52,994 bases of DNA from Clostridia bacterium (GTDB taxonomy: Bacteria; Bacillota; Clostridia; Christensenellales; Aristaeellaceae). Both the position numbers and the translations under genes were made by a program. The stretch is from positions 1 to 52,994 of the forward strand of contig JAFYDF010000077.1 of the NCBI GenBank assembly GCA_017544935.1. Direction: 5' to 3'. The notes below the pieces were generated by a model. The model was not told the DNA's origin. It saw only the letters and a list, made by a program, of their open reading frames with translations, and did no database searches. Below are positions 35,844-44,933 of the stretch, one piece after another. Position 1 is the first letter of the stretch, and every line of letters starts with the position of its first letter.

Positions 35844-36893
35844 TCATTCAACAGAGAAACTGAAAACGGTCTGCGAGGAGAAAGCTTTTCCAGCAGGAAG
35901 CACCACGCTCGGGAAATTCTCATGATGGATTGCATCCGGATGATGCTGCGTTTCAAGCGCGATGCCTGCCCAAGGTCCGTAGTGGCAGCCATTATGGCCT
36001 TCAATATTGAAATGCTGGCCAGTATACAGCTGGATGCAGGGCTCTGTCGTGCAGACATGCAGTTTTCTGCCGCTGACAGCACTGTGGAGGATTGCAGCGC
36101 TGCGGAAGCCGTCACCCTGTAGACGGTAATTGAAATCATAGCCATTCTTCTTGATGAGCAGCGGGAAATCTTCACCGCGGGACATGCCGTCGCGCAGGGT
36201 AACCGGTTTACGCAGATCGACCGATAGGCCAGTCACGTCAAGCTCCTCACCGGTCGGGATCAGCGCGTCGTCTGTTACAGTAATCAGGTCTGAGTTGATC
36301 TGCATGGTATGGTCAAGCGCATTCCCGCAGCCATTCAGATTGAAATAGGCATGATTAGTCAGGTTGCACAGCGTATCCTGATCAGCGATCGCGTGATAGC
36401 TGATACACAGCTCATTCTCATCCGTCCAGGCAAAGATCGTTTCAATCTGCATTGTGCCCGGGAATCCGGCATCGCCATCTTTGCTTTCAAGACGGAATGA
36501 AATGTAATCAGCCTGGGCACCTTCATGACACTCTGCCTGCCACATGTAGGTATGGAAACCCTTCGGACCACCGTGCAGGCAGTTAGGGCCATCGTTCGCT
36601 GGCAGATTATATTTCTTACCGTTCAGCTCGAAGGAAGAACCGCCGATGCGGTTTGCTACGCGTCCGATCGTCGCACCTACAGATGCACCGACGCGTGTCT
36701 CGTATGCAGAGGCATCATCGAAACCGATGCATACATCGTCCAGTTTGCCATTGCGATCAGGCACAAACACGGAAACAAGGCGTGCGCCGAGGTCACATAC
36801 GGCAGCAGAAGCACCGTTGGCATTGGTCATGGTATAAAGGGAAACAGGACGGCCGTCGGAAGTCTGGCCAAAGGGACGGATAACAATGCTCAT
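35844..36893 (-). CDS. galM: Aldose 1-epimerase (mutarotase)
   Basis: Interconverts alpha and beta anomers of hexoses such as galactose and glucose. It has 349 residues in a beta-sandwich. Signatures: GRVANRIGG and NCLHGGPKGFH, the catalytic His in LTNHAYFNL, and the catalytic Glu in ALETQHHPD. ATG start with AGGAG upstream. It follows rho by 12 bp, so it is read through from the rho transcript, an unusual pairing with no gal genes nearby. Confidence 0.95.
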   Translation of the reverse strand: MSIVIRPFGQTSDGRPVSLYTMTNANGASAAVCDLGARLVSVFVPDRNGKLDDVCIGFDDASAYETRVGASVGATIGRVANRIGGSSFELNGKKYNLPANDGPNCLHGGPKGFHTYMWQAECHEGAQADYISFRLESKDGDAGFPGTMQIETIFAWTDENELCISYHAIADQDTLCNLTNHAYFNLNGCGNALDHTMQINSDLITVTDDALIPTGEELDVTGLSVDLRKPVTLRDGMSRGEDFPLLIKKNGYDFNYRLQGDGFRSAAILHSAVSGRKLHVCTTEPCIQLYTGQHFNIEGHNGCHYGPWAGIALETQHHPDAIHHENFPSVVLPAGKAFSSQTVFSFSVE

Positions 36894-36905
36894 AATAATT
36901 TCTCC

Positions 36906-38666
36906 TTATGCGTCAGCGTTCAGTTGCTGCAGCAGCTGTGTGTTGTTGGCCGTGTTATCGAGTAATGAGGCAAGACGGGCTGTAAACCCTTCAGGATCGC
37001 TTTCTGCCATACGGCGGAGCTGCTTGAGACCAGTGCGCGCTTCAGGCGTGAGCATGGCATCTGCATTGCGGGTCAGGCTGCGCGTACAGTCGATTTGTCC
37101 ATCAGCAGACAGATAGAGCTCCATGTTGGCTGTACCGCGGAATTCCTCGGAAATAGCCTGATCGAGTGAAATGCCGGTGTCGGCCAGCATGACTGCGATA
37201 ATGGTCAGGCTTCCGCCTTCACGCAGCGCACGTGCAGAACCGAACAGGCGCTTTGCGTTGGCGAGAGAACCGGCTGCAAGGCCACCTGGCAGAATGCGTA
37301 CATTCTGTGGGGCACACTCGCTGTAAGCACGACAGAGTGCCGTCAGACTGTCAATCAGCAGTACAACATCCTTTTTCTGTTCGCTAAGGCGCAGTGCACG
37401 GGCAAGCGTGAGCTCAGCAATGCGAGTGTGGTTTCCCATTGGCTCATCAAAGCCTGCATAAACAACCTCACCGGGCAGTGTGTCACGCGCAACAGTGATG
37501 TCTTCCGGACGTTCACCGAGCAGCAGTGATATCAGCTGAACATTGGGATTCTGTGCGGCGATGGAAGCGGCAATATCGGTCAGCAGCGCGGATTTGCCGC
37601 TGCGCGGCGGCGCAATGATCAGCGAGCGTTGCCCGAATCCGATGGGGCAGAGCAGATCAATCGTGCGCAGCAGACGGTTCCCGTTTGCCTTCTTGGAGAG
37701 AAGGAACTGCTGAGTGGGATACACAGCTGTCAGGGTATCAAACGGCGGGTTAGCTTTGAAATCCTCAGCATGGACGCCATTGATCTCGCTGATGATCAGC
37801 ATGGGATCCAAGGCTTCGTTCTCATGCCTGGTGCGGATCTTACCGCTGATGCGGTCGCCTGTATGCAGGTGATAACGACGAATCTGTGCTGGGAAAATAG
37901 CGATGTCATGTGAGCTCGGCAGATAGTTTCCTGTACGAAGGGCACCGGTGCCGTCGTTCTGAATTTCCAGAATGCCGGAACCATCATGAATGTCATCCAC
38001 AGGCAGCATTTCCTGCGGCGTACTAGCTGCTTGAACGGGCTCGCGGCGTATATGCGTTTCGGGACCTTGAGCGCGGATGTCGTTGTTATAGGCGGGTGCC
38101 TGATACGCCGGACGCTCGTATGGTTCCGATACAGGTTCAGATACTGCAGGTGCGGAGGATGCTTCCGGACCAAAGCGTGATACAACGGAAAGCGGCCGCT
38201 GCGGGGGACGCTGTGGCTGATAACTGCTTGAAGTCGTGCGCTGGCCTGCACTGGGAGAAGGTTGAGCCTCGCGCGGATTATGCCATACGCGGGAGCCTTC
38301 CAGACGGAATTCTGGTTTCTTGGACGGCGCGGCTCCTGCAGGACGTGCTGCAGGTACTGGTGCAGGTGCTGCGGCTACCGGGCGCTGTACAGGCCGCGGT
38401 GCTGTCGTAGCGGTACCTGACTGTGAACGTACATATGGCACGTTGGGAGTGAGAACCGGAGTATCATCATCATCGGTCACGATAGCAGCACGGCGCACGG
38501 GAGCAGCAGCTTCTGAAGGCTTGGAAACGGTTTCAACCAATGCATCGCACAGGCGGTCAACAATTCCTGCCTTGGAGATGCCAGCGCCCAGTGAAATATC
38601 ATTATCACGTGCTAGCTTGCGAAGATCCACGACCGTCATGCCTTCCAATGTTTCTCTGGTATACAA
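36906..38666 (-). CDS. rho: Transcription termination factor Rho with long disordered insert
   Basis: RNA-dependent hexameric ATPase. It has 586 residues, against about 420 in E. coli. Rho_N (1-48) is followed by about 170 residues rich in Pro, Ala, Arg and Ser (50-220). The cold-shock RNA-binding domain (about 222-300) and RecA motor come next: Walker A APPRSGKS (352-359) where most Rho have PPKAGKT, Walker B LLIDS, Q-loop AKRLFGSAR and R-loop EEFRGTANMEL. The start is a TTG with AGGAGG 8 bases before; no upstream alternative. Confidence 0.95.
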   Translation of the reverse strand: MYTRETLEGMTVVDLRKLARDNDISLGAGISKAGIVDRLCDALVETVSKPSEAAAPVRRAAIVTDDDDTPVLTPNVPYVRSQSGTATTAPRPVQRPVAAAPAPVPAARPAGAAPSKKPEFRLEGSRVWHNPREAQPSPSAGQRTTSSSYQPQRPPQRPLSVVSRFGPEASSAPAVSEPVSEPYERPAYQAPAYNNDIRAQGPETHIRREPVQAASTPQEMLPVDDIHDGSGILEIQNDGTGALRTGNYLPSSHDIAIFPAQIRRYHLHTGDRISGKIRTRHENEALDPMLIISEINGVHAEDFKANPPFDTLTAVYPTQQFLLSKKANGNRLLRTIDLLCPIGFGQRSLIIAPPRSGKSALLTDIAASIAAQNPNVQLISLLLGERPEDITVARDTLPGEVVYAGFDEPMGNHTRIAELTLARALRLSEQKKDVVLLIDSLTALCRAYSECAPQNVRILPGGLAAGSLANAKRLFGSARALREGGSLTIIAVMLADTGISLDQAISEEFRGTANMELYLSADGQIDCTRSLTRNADAMLTPEARTGLKQLRRMAESDPEGFTARLASLLDNTANNTQLLQQLNADA

Positions 38667-38686
38667 TGGTGTATCCTCCTATTGTA

Positions 38687-39688
38687 TCAATACTTTGGAA
38701 CCAGGACGACAAGTACATCACGATTGACAGCCTGTTCGACCCAGTGTGAAAAATCAGAATAAATCGGGGAATCAGGAATTTGAAATCCGGCCCCTTCTGC
38801 GAGTGAGGCGAGATGGTCCCGTTTGAGCGTATATGTATTGAAGGCGAGTGCTGCTGCACGGCCGGGAGCCAGTGCCTGACGCCAGGCAGGAAGTGCCTGT
38901 ACGAGCAAATCTTCGAAGGAGCTCGTTTTTCCATTTGCCTGCGGCGCATGCTGTACGCCGTAGGGGAGATCGGCGACCAGTGCATCAGCAGGGTGCTTTT
39001 TCAGCAGAGAACCGCAGTTCCGGGTATCTGTCTGCAGAAATGTGATCTGGCGCTCAGTCTGGTCTTCGCCGGTAACACGAAGCATGGTACGAGGCACGCT
39101 GCCGCCTTGCGGAAGCGTAAGACTGCTGCGCTCAGTCGCATGCTTCAGCCTGTGATACTGCAGCCATTTGTCTGCGTACTGCAGGCCTTCCTGAACACTC
39201 TTACGGTCATTCTCGATGCCTATAGCGTTCATTCCGCGTGTCAGCGCACAGAACAGTGTGGTTCCGCGGCCACATAGCGGATCGAGAATGTATGGCCTTT
39301 GGGTATTCCATCGCCCGCCGGCGGCAAGCGCGAGATTGATCAGCATGCGGGTGAAATCAGAATTCGTCTTGCCTTTGTATTTCAGGACTTCGGGCATGTC
39401 ATTCGGAAGAAATGCGGGTAATGCCAGGTCCAATGGCTTTAGCAGATCGCCTTGCAGCGCGGCTGTCATATATACGCCGGAAGCGCCGGCAAGAAAAGCC
39501 TGCTGTGCCGGCGTCAGTGTGTCCGCTTCAAAGCACAGAAAAGGCGTTCCCCCGAGTGTGCGCGTAAATACATCAGCTTCCACACCGCATGCCGCGAGCA
39601 TGCAGGCCAGCTCTTTTTGCGACAGAGACAACAGGGACACCTGGTAACGGGCGTTACTATGGGCGCGCAATTGAAAGGCGTACAGCAT
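38687..39688 (-). CDS. TRM11-like RNA methyltransferase
   Basis: 333 residues. The C-terminal half is a SAM-dependent methyltransferase with motif I LDPLCGRGTTLFCAL and the catalytic-type motif DLPYG (N/D-PPY class), which suits N2-guanosine methylation of tRNA or rRNA. The N-terminal 150 residues show no confident THUMP pattern. ATG start. The stop lies 20 bp before the rho start; likely first gene of a TRM11-like, rho, galM transcript. Confidence 0.8.
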   Translation of the reverse strand: MLYAFQLRAHSNARYQVSLLSLSQKELACMLAACGVEADVFTRTLGGTPFLCFEADTLTPAQQAFLAGASGVYMTAALQGDLLKPLDLALPAFLPNDMPEVLKYKGKTNSDFTRMLINLALAAGGRWNTQRPYILDPLCGRGTTLFCALTRGMNAIGIENDRKSVQEGLQYADKWLQYHRLKHATERSSLTLPQGGSVPRTMLRVTGEDQTERQITFLQTDTRNCGSLLKKHPADALVADLPYGVQHAPQANGKTSSFEDLLVQALPAWRQALAPGRAAALAFNTYTLKRDHLASLAEGAGFQIPDSPIYSDFSHWVEQAVNRDVLVVLVPKY

Positions 39689-39723
39689 TCAAAACCCCTA
39701 TTCGTATTTGCTGTGGTGCACTC

Positions 39724-39752
39724 AGTATAACATATTAATGCCGGCAAATCAA
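39724..39752 (-). promoter_or_regulatory. Promoter of the methyltransferase-rho-galM transcript
   Basis: Minus strand TTGATT (39747-39752), 17-bp spacer, TATACT (39724-39729). Confidence 0.6.
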
Positions 39753-39765
39753 GCAAAAGAAAACG

Positions 39766-39786
39766 AAAAAGCCCGCATAAGCGGGC
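39766..39786 (-). terminator. Terminator after the nucleoside kinase
   Basis: GCCCGC / GCGGGC stem with a 4-base loop; on the minus strand followed by TTTTTCG. Confidence 0.9.
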
Positions 39787-39791
39787 CTAAA

Positions 39792-41441
39792 TCAGTTATA
39801 AAAGGTATTTCCGCCAATGAATTCACGCAGGATGGAGAGCGGTGGGATCTCGGTGAGGACATCCTCGGGCGCGGGAGAAAAATAGCTGAGGATCTGGATC
39901 AGACGTGTTGCCAGAAGATAGCAGGGATCTTCAGGCGGTACCTGCCGCAGCATCTGATAGGCGAATGGCTTAAGTACCGGCAGTTCGTAATGCAAAGCTG
40001 TATTGAATACGATGTCTGCCTGCTCCTGGAACGGGAAGATCCATTTTTCTTCGCCGCGGCGTACGCTGTCCCACATAGCTAGGGTTTTATGCGGCTCAGT
40101 ACCGCGGAATTGGTAGTCTCTTACGACACGCCGTAACAGGCGCGCATCCGTCGTGCGAATCCGGTTGTGATCATCCAGATTCAGGCAGGTCAGCTCAGAC
40201 AGATAAAACTTGCAGATCTCACCACGTGTAAAACCTTCATGCAGTACAGGATTCAGACCGTGAATACCTTCAACGATTAGCGGCTGATCGCGGCCGATGC
40301 GCAGTGTAGTCGCACCATCACGACGCATGCCCGTGGAAAAATCATATTCGGGAAGCGGCGTCTCGCGTCCGTCCAGAAGGCTGCGGATGGTATTGCGGAA
40401 CAGATCTATATCCAACGCATACAGGGATTCCAGATCCAGTTCGCCGTTTTCGTCCTTAGGCACATCCTGACGATTCAAGTAGAAGTTGTCCATTGAGATC
40501 AGTACAGGATGCAAGCCGAGCACACGAAGCTGGACCTTGAGACGGTTTGCAGTTGTGGTCTTTCCGCTGCTTGAAGGCCCGGCTACAAACACAGCCCGCG
40601 CGTCCATACGCAGCACGTCGTCTGCGATAGCGGACAGGGATTTGTCATGCAGTGCCTCATTTACACGGATGAACTCTCGAAGTTCACCTTTCGCGATCAA
40701 GTGATTGAGGTCGGCGGCATTGCGACAGCCGAGAATACGGCACCAGTCATTGCTTTCAAAGAAGGTGGCCATATGTTTGGGCCGCGGGGTATAAGGCGCA
40801 GGTACGGATGGATCCTGCGGACCTGGCATCTGCAGAATGAGTCCCGGCGGATAATAACGCAGACTGAAAGCCGATACCCAACCGGTCGATGGAAGCATCG
40901 CACCGTAGAAGTATTCGGCGAGCCCGCCGCATTCGTAAATCGTGAAGGTATCGAAGGGACGGTAGGAGAGCAAGTCCGCTTTGTCTGCCCAGCCCAGACT
41001 GTTGAAATAGTCGATTGCCTGCTGACGCGTCCAGCGGCTGCGTACAAAGGGCAAATCGTTGTCTACGATCTCACGCATGGTGTCTTCTATTAGCTTGGCA
41101 TCACCCTGCACGACACGGCGTCCGGTCAGCTGAAAATAGAGACCATACCCGATTGAGTGCTCAATGCGCAGGCGCGCATCCGGAAAGCAGCGGGAGACGG
41201 CCAGCAACAGGATAAAACGCAAGGAACGCTCATAGATGCGGCGTCCTTCTTCATGCTGGAATGAGATGGGGATCAGATCTGTATCGGTGGTCAGCAGAGT
41301 TGTCAAGTCGAGAACCTGGCCGCCGCAAAGGGCTCCTAGCGGTTTTTCCTTTGAATCTGGAATAAGCTGTTTAAACGCGTCCGATACGGTGATCGGTGCT
41401 TTGCTTGTGAGCTCTTTGTCAAAACATCTTACAGTAAACGT
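39792..41441 (-). CDS. Nucleoside (uridine-type) kinase with N-terminal TGS domain; apparent ACG start
   Basis: 549 residues if begun at the ACG at 41439-41441, which lies 8 bases after AAAGGAGG and directly behind the exonuclease stop. From there the frame reads a full TGS domain (about 1-60; FTVRCFDKEL, then GALCGGQVLDLTTLLTTD), a ThrRS-like second region (60-200), and a P-loop kinase domain with GPSSSGKT (288-295), SMDNFYL and EGIHGLNP. That is the usual length of this family (about 550). The first standard start, TTG at 41306, gives 504 residues, cuts the TGS domain in half and has no ribosome site. Phosphorylates uridine or a related nucleoside. Confidence 0.9.
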   Translation of the reverse strand, partial: TFTVRCFDKELTSKAPITVSDAFKQLIPDSKEKPLGALCGGQVLDLTTLLTTDTDLIPISFQHEEGRRIYERSLRFILLLAVSRCFPDARLRIEHSIGYGLYFQLTGRRVVQGDAKLIEDTMREIVDNDLPFVRSRWTRQQAIDYFNSLGWADKADLLSYRPFDTFTIYECGGLAEYFYGAMLPSTGWVSAFSLRYYPPGLILQMPGPQDPSVPAPYTPRPKHMATFFESNDWCRILGCRNAADLNHLIAKGELREFIRVNEALHDKSLSAIADDVLRMDARAVFVAGPSSSGKTTTANRLKVQLRVLGLHPVLISMDNFYLNRQDVPKDENGELDLESLYALDIDLFRNTIRSLLDGRETPLPEYDFSTGMRRDGATTLRIGRDQPLIVEGIHGLNPVLHEGFTRGEICKFYLSELTCLNLDDHNRIRTTDARLLRRVVRDYQFRGTEPHKTLAMWDSVRRGEEKWIFPFQEQADIVFNTALHYELPVLKPFAYQMLRQVPPEDPCYLLATRLIQILSYFSPAPEDVLTEIPPLSILREFIGGNTFYN

Positions 41442-41444
41442 GGC

Positions 41445-42389
41445 TTATTCCTCCTTTGCTTGCTGCGCGTCGCGTTTGTTGCGCCACTGAATCAGCTTGG
41501 TGGAGATATAGGCAGGGTTCTGTTCTTCGCTGAGAGCACAGGTGCGCACCAGCGCCTTGCGTCCGTTTTCACCCTTCTGGACTTTAATTGTTACAGTGAA
41601 TAGGCCGTGGTCGGTGCACAGGCACAGCGCCTGATCCGAACCGTTTGTCAGTTTGACATAACCGGCTGAAAGCTCATAGCGGCGTCCGCAGACAGGACAG
41701 GGCGGGGTCAGGGAATAACGGTTGTTGAGCGGATTTGTTGTACGGCCGATGGAAATGATCTCACACTTTTCCTTTTGCGGCGTATGCAGCTCATGTGTAA
41801 GCTTACGTGGTGTCTGCGGGAACCGAAGCACGTCTTCTGGAGATGGAAACTTCTGGAATACCAGGGCGGTATAGTATGCATCATTGAGCGCGTTATGGAA
41901 AGGCAGGCTCTCGTCCGGACTGATTTCAAAATGCTCCATTGCGCTCTTGAGACCGGCACGATTTTTCGTATCACCAGTCAGCTCGCCGTATAAACGCTGC
42001 ATGTCATACATGCGCGGAAATGGCGTAACGCAGCCGAAGAAGTCCAGGTTCTGCTGCAGAACGGAAATATCATCGCAGCCCCAGGTCAGAATTGCACAGT
42101 CTTCTCCGCACCAGCGGCGGAAGCTTTCGGCAGCATCCGCAAACTGCGGTGCATCACAGAGATCTTCCTGGGAAATACCCGTGATCCGCTTGATGCGTGG
42201 ATGCAGCTTGACATAATGTGTCGGCTGGATAAGCTGATTGAAGTTATCGGTGATTTCCAGAGCATTGTTCAGGCGGATCGCATCGATCTGGATCATTTCA
42301 AAAAGCAGTTTGCCGCCGACAGCCTTGTATGTGCTGCTGTTGTAGGAGAGAGGCTGATTCCATTCCAGGTCCAAAACGATATAGTCCAT
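41445..42389 (-). CDS. DEDDh 3'-5' exonuclease (KapD-like)
   Basis: 314 residues. The exonuclease domain (1-180) has the acidic residues in VLDLEWN (Asp7, Glu9), WGCDD and HNALNDAYYT (His plus Asp), a DEDDh set. The C-terminal part has CPVCG and CLC, possibly a small zinc site. It may trim RNA or DNA ends; KapD-type proteins of this kind occur in Bacillota. The ATG start has AAGGA about 14 bases away, which is loose. It sits between DUF3784 and the nucleoside kinase in one operon, with the ribosome site of the kinase inside its last codons. Confidence 0.85.
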   Translation of the reverse strand: MDYIVLDLEWNQPLSYNSSTYKAVGGKLLFEMIQIDAIRLNNALEITDNFNQLIQPTHYVKLHPRIKRITGISQEDLCDAPQFADAAESFRRWCGEDCAILTWGCDDISVLQQNLDFFGCVTPFPRMYDMQRLYGELTGDTKNRAGLKSAMEHFEISPDESLPFHNALNDAYYTALVFQKFPSPEDVLRFPQTPRKLTHELHTPQKEKCEIISIGRTTNPLNNRYSLTPPCPVCGRRYELSAGYVKLTNGSDQALCLCTDHGLFTVTIKVQKGENGRKALVRTCALSEEQNPAYISTKLIQWRNKRDAQQAKEE

Positions 42390-42395
42390 GGGGTT

Positions 42396-42758
42396 TTAAA
42401 AATCCTTCCGATCTTGATCAAGCTTGTATTTTCCAAATGCTTTTTCGATTGACAAGTGAATCTTGCCACGTGTTGTCAGAATCCATACGGCGAAAGTGAC
42501 GCAGAAGGCTGGGAGCCCGAAACGGAGACAGAAGAGCGCACCTGTCAGCATCACGGCTGCCCAGAGCAGGAACATATTGCAATAATCGCGTGCCATTGCC
42601 GCACGATCATACTGGGCCTGCTCTTCCTTGGATAGCGAGCCAAACCCGCCGATCATGTGTGTTGCCTTTTCTTTGAGCACTGCAAAGAGTACTGCGAAAA
42701 CGAGAAAGATAACACCACATGTCAAACAGGGGACTGTCCAGGTCATGGTTTTCATCAT
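42396..42758 (-). CDS. DUF3784-type membrane protein
   Basis: 120 residues with two to three hydrophobic segments (about 9-30, 62-78 and 80-94). Between the first two is the DUF3784 pattern GGFGSLSKEEQAQYDRAAMARDY. Function unknown. The start overlaps the end of the flavoprotein gene by 4 bases (ATGA), showing translational coupling. Confidence 0.78.
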   Translation of the reverse strand: MMKTMTWTVPCLTCGVIFLVFAVLFAVLKEKATHMIGGFGSLSKEEQAQYDRAAMARDYCNMFLLWAAVMLTGALFCLRFGLPAFCVTFAVWILTTRGKIHLSIEKAFGKYKLDQDRKDF

Positions 42759-44011
42759 GTTTCTTCCTTCAGATATCGCGCTGCGCTGTCACCAGCCAGT
42801 GCGCCAGTAGAAAAGGCTATCTGCAGGTTGAAGCCGCCTGTGAATGCGTCCACATCGATCATCTCACCGGCAAAGAACAGGCCTGAGACTTTTTTGCTCA
42901 TCATCGTTGAAGGAACAATTTCACGCACCGAAACGCCACCGCTGGTGATTACGGCTTCATTCATTCCGCGTGTGCCTGTTACATGCATCGGCAGCGTTTT
43001 CAGTGCCGCGATGATGCGTCCACGCTCTGCTGCAGAGACCTGTGCCGCCTGTTTTTCACCGTCCACTAAACACAGTGCGGGGAACAGTTCTGCCATGCGT
43101 GCCGGAAGCAGTGCCGGAAGCAGGTTGCGCAGCGCTTTGCACGGCGAAGTCTGGAACTCACGCAGCAGACGCGCGTCGAGCTGTTCAAGGGATAAAGCAG
43201 GCTTCAGGTCCAGTGACAGATTTACGTCTGACCAGTTCTCGCGTGCGAGTACACTGGACAATGTCAGAGTCAAAGGTCCCGAGATGCCGAAATGCGTAAA
43301 CAGAAGCTCACCCTGTTCCTGATATTTTATCTTATCATGAACGACTGCTGTGAGGCAAACGTTTTTCAGCGAGAGCCCCTGCAGCTGCTTTGGCCAGTTT
43401 TCCTGGATCTCCAGGGGGACAAGTGACGGAAGCGGTTCTATGATGGTATGCCCGAGCTCCTGGGCATATCGGAGTCCGTCACCGCTGGCACCGGTCAGGG
43501 GATAGCTGAGACCGCCTGTGGCCAATATAGCACATTCGCATGGAATAACGCGTGCACCATTCCCGTCACGAACGCGTACGCCTTTCAGATGGCCGTCTTC
43601 GGTTTCAAGTCCTGTCACTTCAACCTGCAGCTTCAATGCATGCCCGCGAAGCGCGTTCAGCAATGCTTTTGAAACATCACTGGCATGATCACTGACTGGA
43701 AACACACGGTTGCCGCGTTCGACCTTGGTCGGGCATCCAAGCTCATTCATCAGCGCCTGCAGCGCATCCGGAGAAAGAAAACGCAGGGCTGAATAAAGAA
43801 ACCGCGGGTTACGCGGGACATTTTTCAGAAAGGTATCCAGATCACAGGCGTTGCAAAGATTGCAGCGCCCTTTGCCGGTAATATAGAGCTTCTTGCCGAA
43901 CTTTTCATTTTTTTCGAGCAGCGTAACGTGTGCACCTGCGCGCGATGCAAACAGCGCGGCAGAAAGGCCCGCCGCGCCGCCGCCGATAATGATCACATTA
44001 TTTTCCTTCAT
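42755..44011 (-). CDS. HI0933/BaiN-like flavoprotein oxidoreductase
   Basis: 418 residues. FAD-binding GGGAAGLSAA at the N-terminus, then the family mark KLYITGKGRCNLCN, GERGNRVFP-like (VERGNRVFPVSD), ATGGLSYPLTGASGDG and the C-terminal GLFFAGEMIDVDAFTGGFNLQ. Proteins of this family are FAD-dependent and some are linked to bile acid or alkene reduction, but most have no proven substrate. Its first 14 bases lie inside the end of the RpiR gene, so translation is coupled. Confidence 0.93.
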   Translation of the reverse strand: MKENNVIIIGGGAAGLSAALFASRAGAHVTLLEKNEKFGKKLYITGKGRCNLCNACDLDTFLKNVPRNPRFLYSALRFLSPDALQALMNELGCPTKVERGNRVFPVSDHASDVSKALLNALRGHALKLQVEVTGLETEDGHLKGVRVRDGNGARVIPCECAILATGGLSYPLTGASGDGLRYAQELGHTIIEPLPSLVPLEIQENWPKQLQGLSLKNVCLTAVVHDKIKYQEQGELLFTHFGISGPLTLTLSSVLARENWSDVNLSLDLKPALSLEQLDARLLREFQTSPCKALRNLLPALLPARMAELFPALCLVDGEKQAAQVSAAERGRIIAALKTLPMHVTGTRGMNEAVITSGGVSVREIVPSTMMSKKVSGLFFAGEMIDVDAFTGGFNLQIAFSTGALAGDSAARYLKEET

Positions 44012-44864
44012 TCATGTATACGCTATATGCGTCCCAAACTTCTTCCAGTTGCTTAAAGCGTGCTGCCAGTACTTCACGGTTCTTGTGCCCAAGCGCTACG
44101 ATCAGCGCATTGATAACGCTCATGGGTGCGGCCATGGAGTCCACGAACGATGCCATGTCCGTATGCATGGAGAGACAGATATCCGCTGCATCATGCAAAG
44201 GACTCATGGGTCCGTCCGTGATGCCTATGACCTGCGCTTTACGGGAACGTGCGAAGGTCATGGCTTCAATGGTGCGGGTGGAGTAGCGGGGGAAACTGAT
44301 GCCAACCAATACATCTTCCGGTTCGACACGTGAAATGGCTTCGAAAACATCAGTGCTGCCCGAAGCAATCACTCGCACGTCATCAAAGATATAGTGCAGA
44401 TAGTAGCCGGCGAACTCAGCGAGCGGGGCGGCTGAACGCAAGCCCAGAATGTACAGACGTTTGGCACCGGAAATGGCATGCACGGCAGCCAGAAATGCCT
44501 GGTTGTCAATTTCCTCGATTGTCGAGCGGATATTCTGCATGTCAGCCTTTAACACTGTGGCAAGCACGTTCTTTTCCGGAACATCGGAGGACATCTCAAA
44601 CCGCTGTGAAGCTGTCAGACGATGACGAACCAGTTCCTGCATGCTGTGCTGCATTTCAGGATAACCCTCATAGCCCATAGCGACCGCAAATCGTACCACG
44701 GTACTTTCACTGACCTGCGTCATCTCAGCCAGTTTGCCGGCTGTCATATAGACGGCCTTATCATAATGCTGATTGATGTAGTCGGCGATACGGCGATGGC
44801 TTTTGCTCAGCTTGCATCCGCTGCGATTGAGCCGTGCGATGATATCCTGCTGGTTCTCCTGCAT
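43998..44864 (-). CDS. MurR/RpiR family transcriptional regulator
   Basis: 288 residues. HTH_6 domain (1-77; VSESTVVRFAVAMGYEGYPE) and a SIS sugar-phosphate-binding domain (about 125-255; ILGLRSAAPLAEFAGYYL). RpiR regulators respond to phosphosugars. ATG start with GGAGGTG 7 bases before. It heads the transcript running through the flavoprotein, DUF3784, exonuclease and kinase genes, which is not a sugar operon. The murQ-murK genes lie 26 kb away, so whether it controls them is open. Confidence 0.92.
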   Translation of the reverse strand: MQENQQDIIARLNRSGCKLSKSHRRIADYINQHYDKAVYMTAGKLAEMTQVSESTVVRFAVAMGYEGYPEMQHSMQELVRHRLTASQRFEMSSDVPEKNVLATVLKADMQNIRSTIEEIDNQAFLAAVHAISGAKRLYILGLRSAAPLAEFAGYYLHYIFDDVRVIASGSTDVFEAISRVEPEDVLVGISFPRYSTRTIEAMTFARSRKAQVIGITDGPMSPLHDAADICLSMHTDMASFVDSMAAPMSVINALIVALGHKNREVLAARFKQLEEVWDAYSVYMNEGK

Positions 44865-44902
44865 TCTTGCACCTCCGGCATGTGGTCTGTCTGTACTTTG
44901 GT

Positions 44903-44931
44903 ATTATAGCGCCCCTGCAGATGAAACGCAA
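44903..44931 (-). promoter_or_regulatory. Promoter of the RpiR-kinase transcript
   Basis: Minus strand TTGCGT (44926-44931), 17-bp spacer, TATAAT (44903-44908). Confidence 0.6.
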
Positions 44932-44933
44932 GC

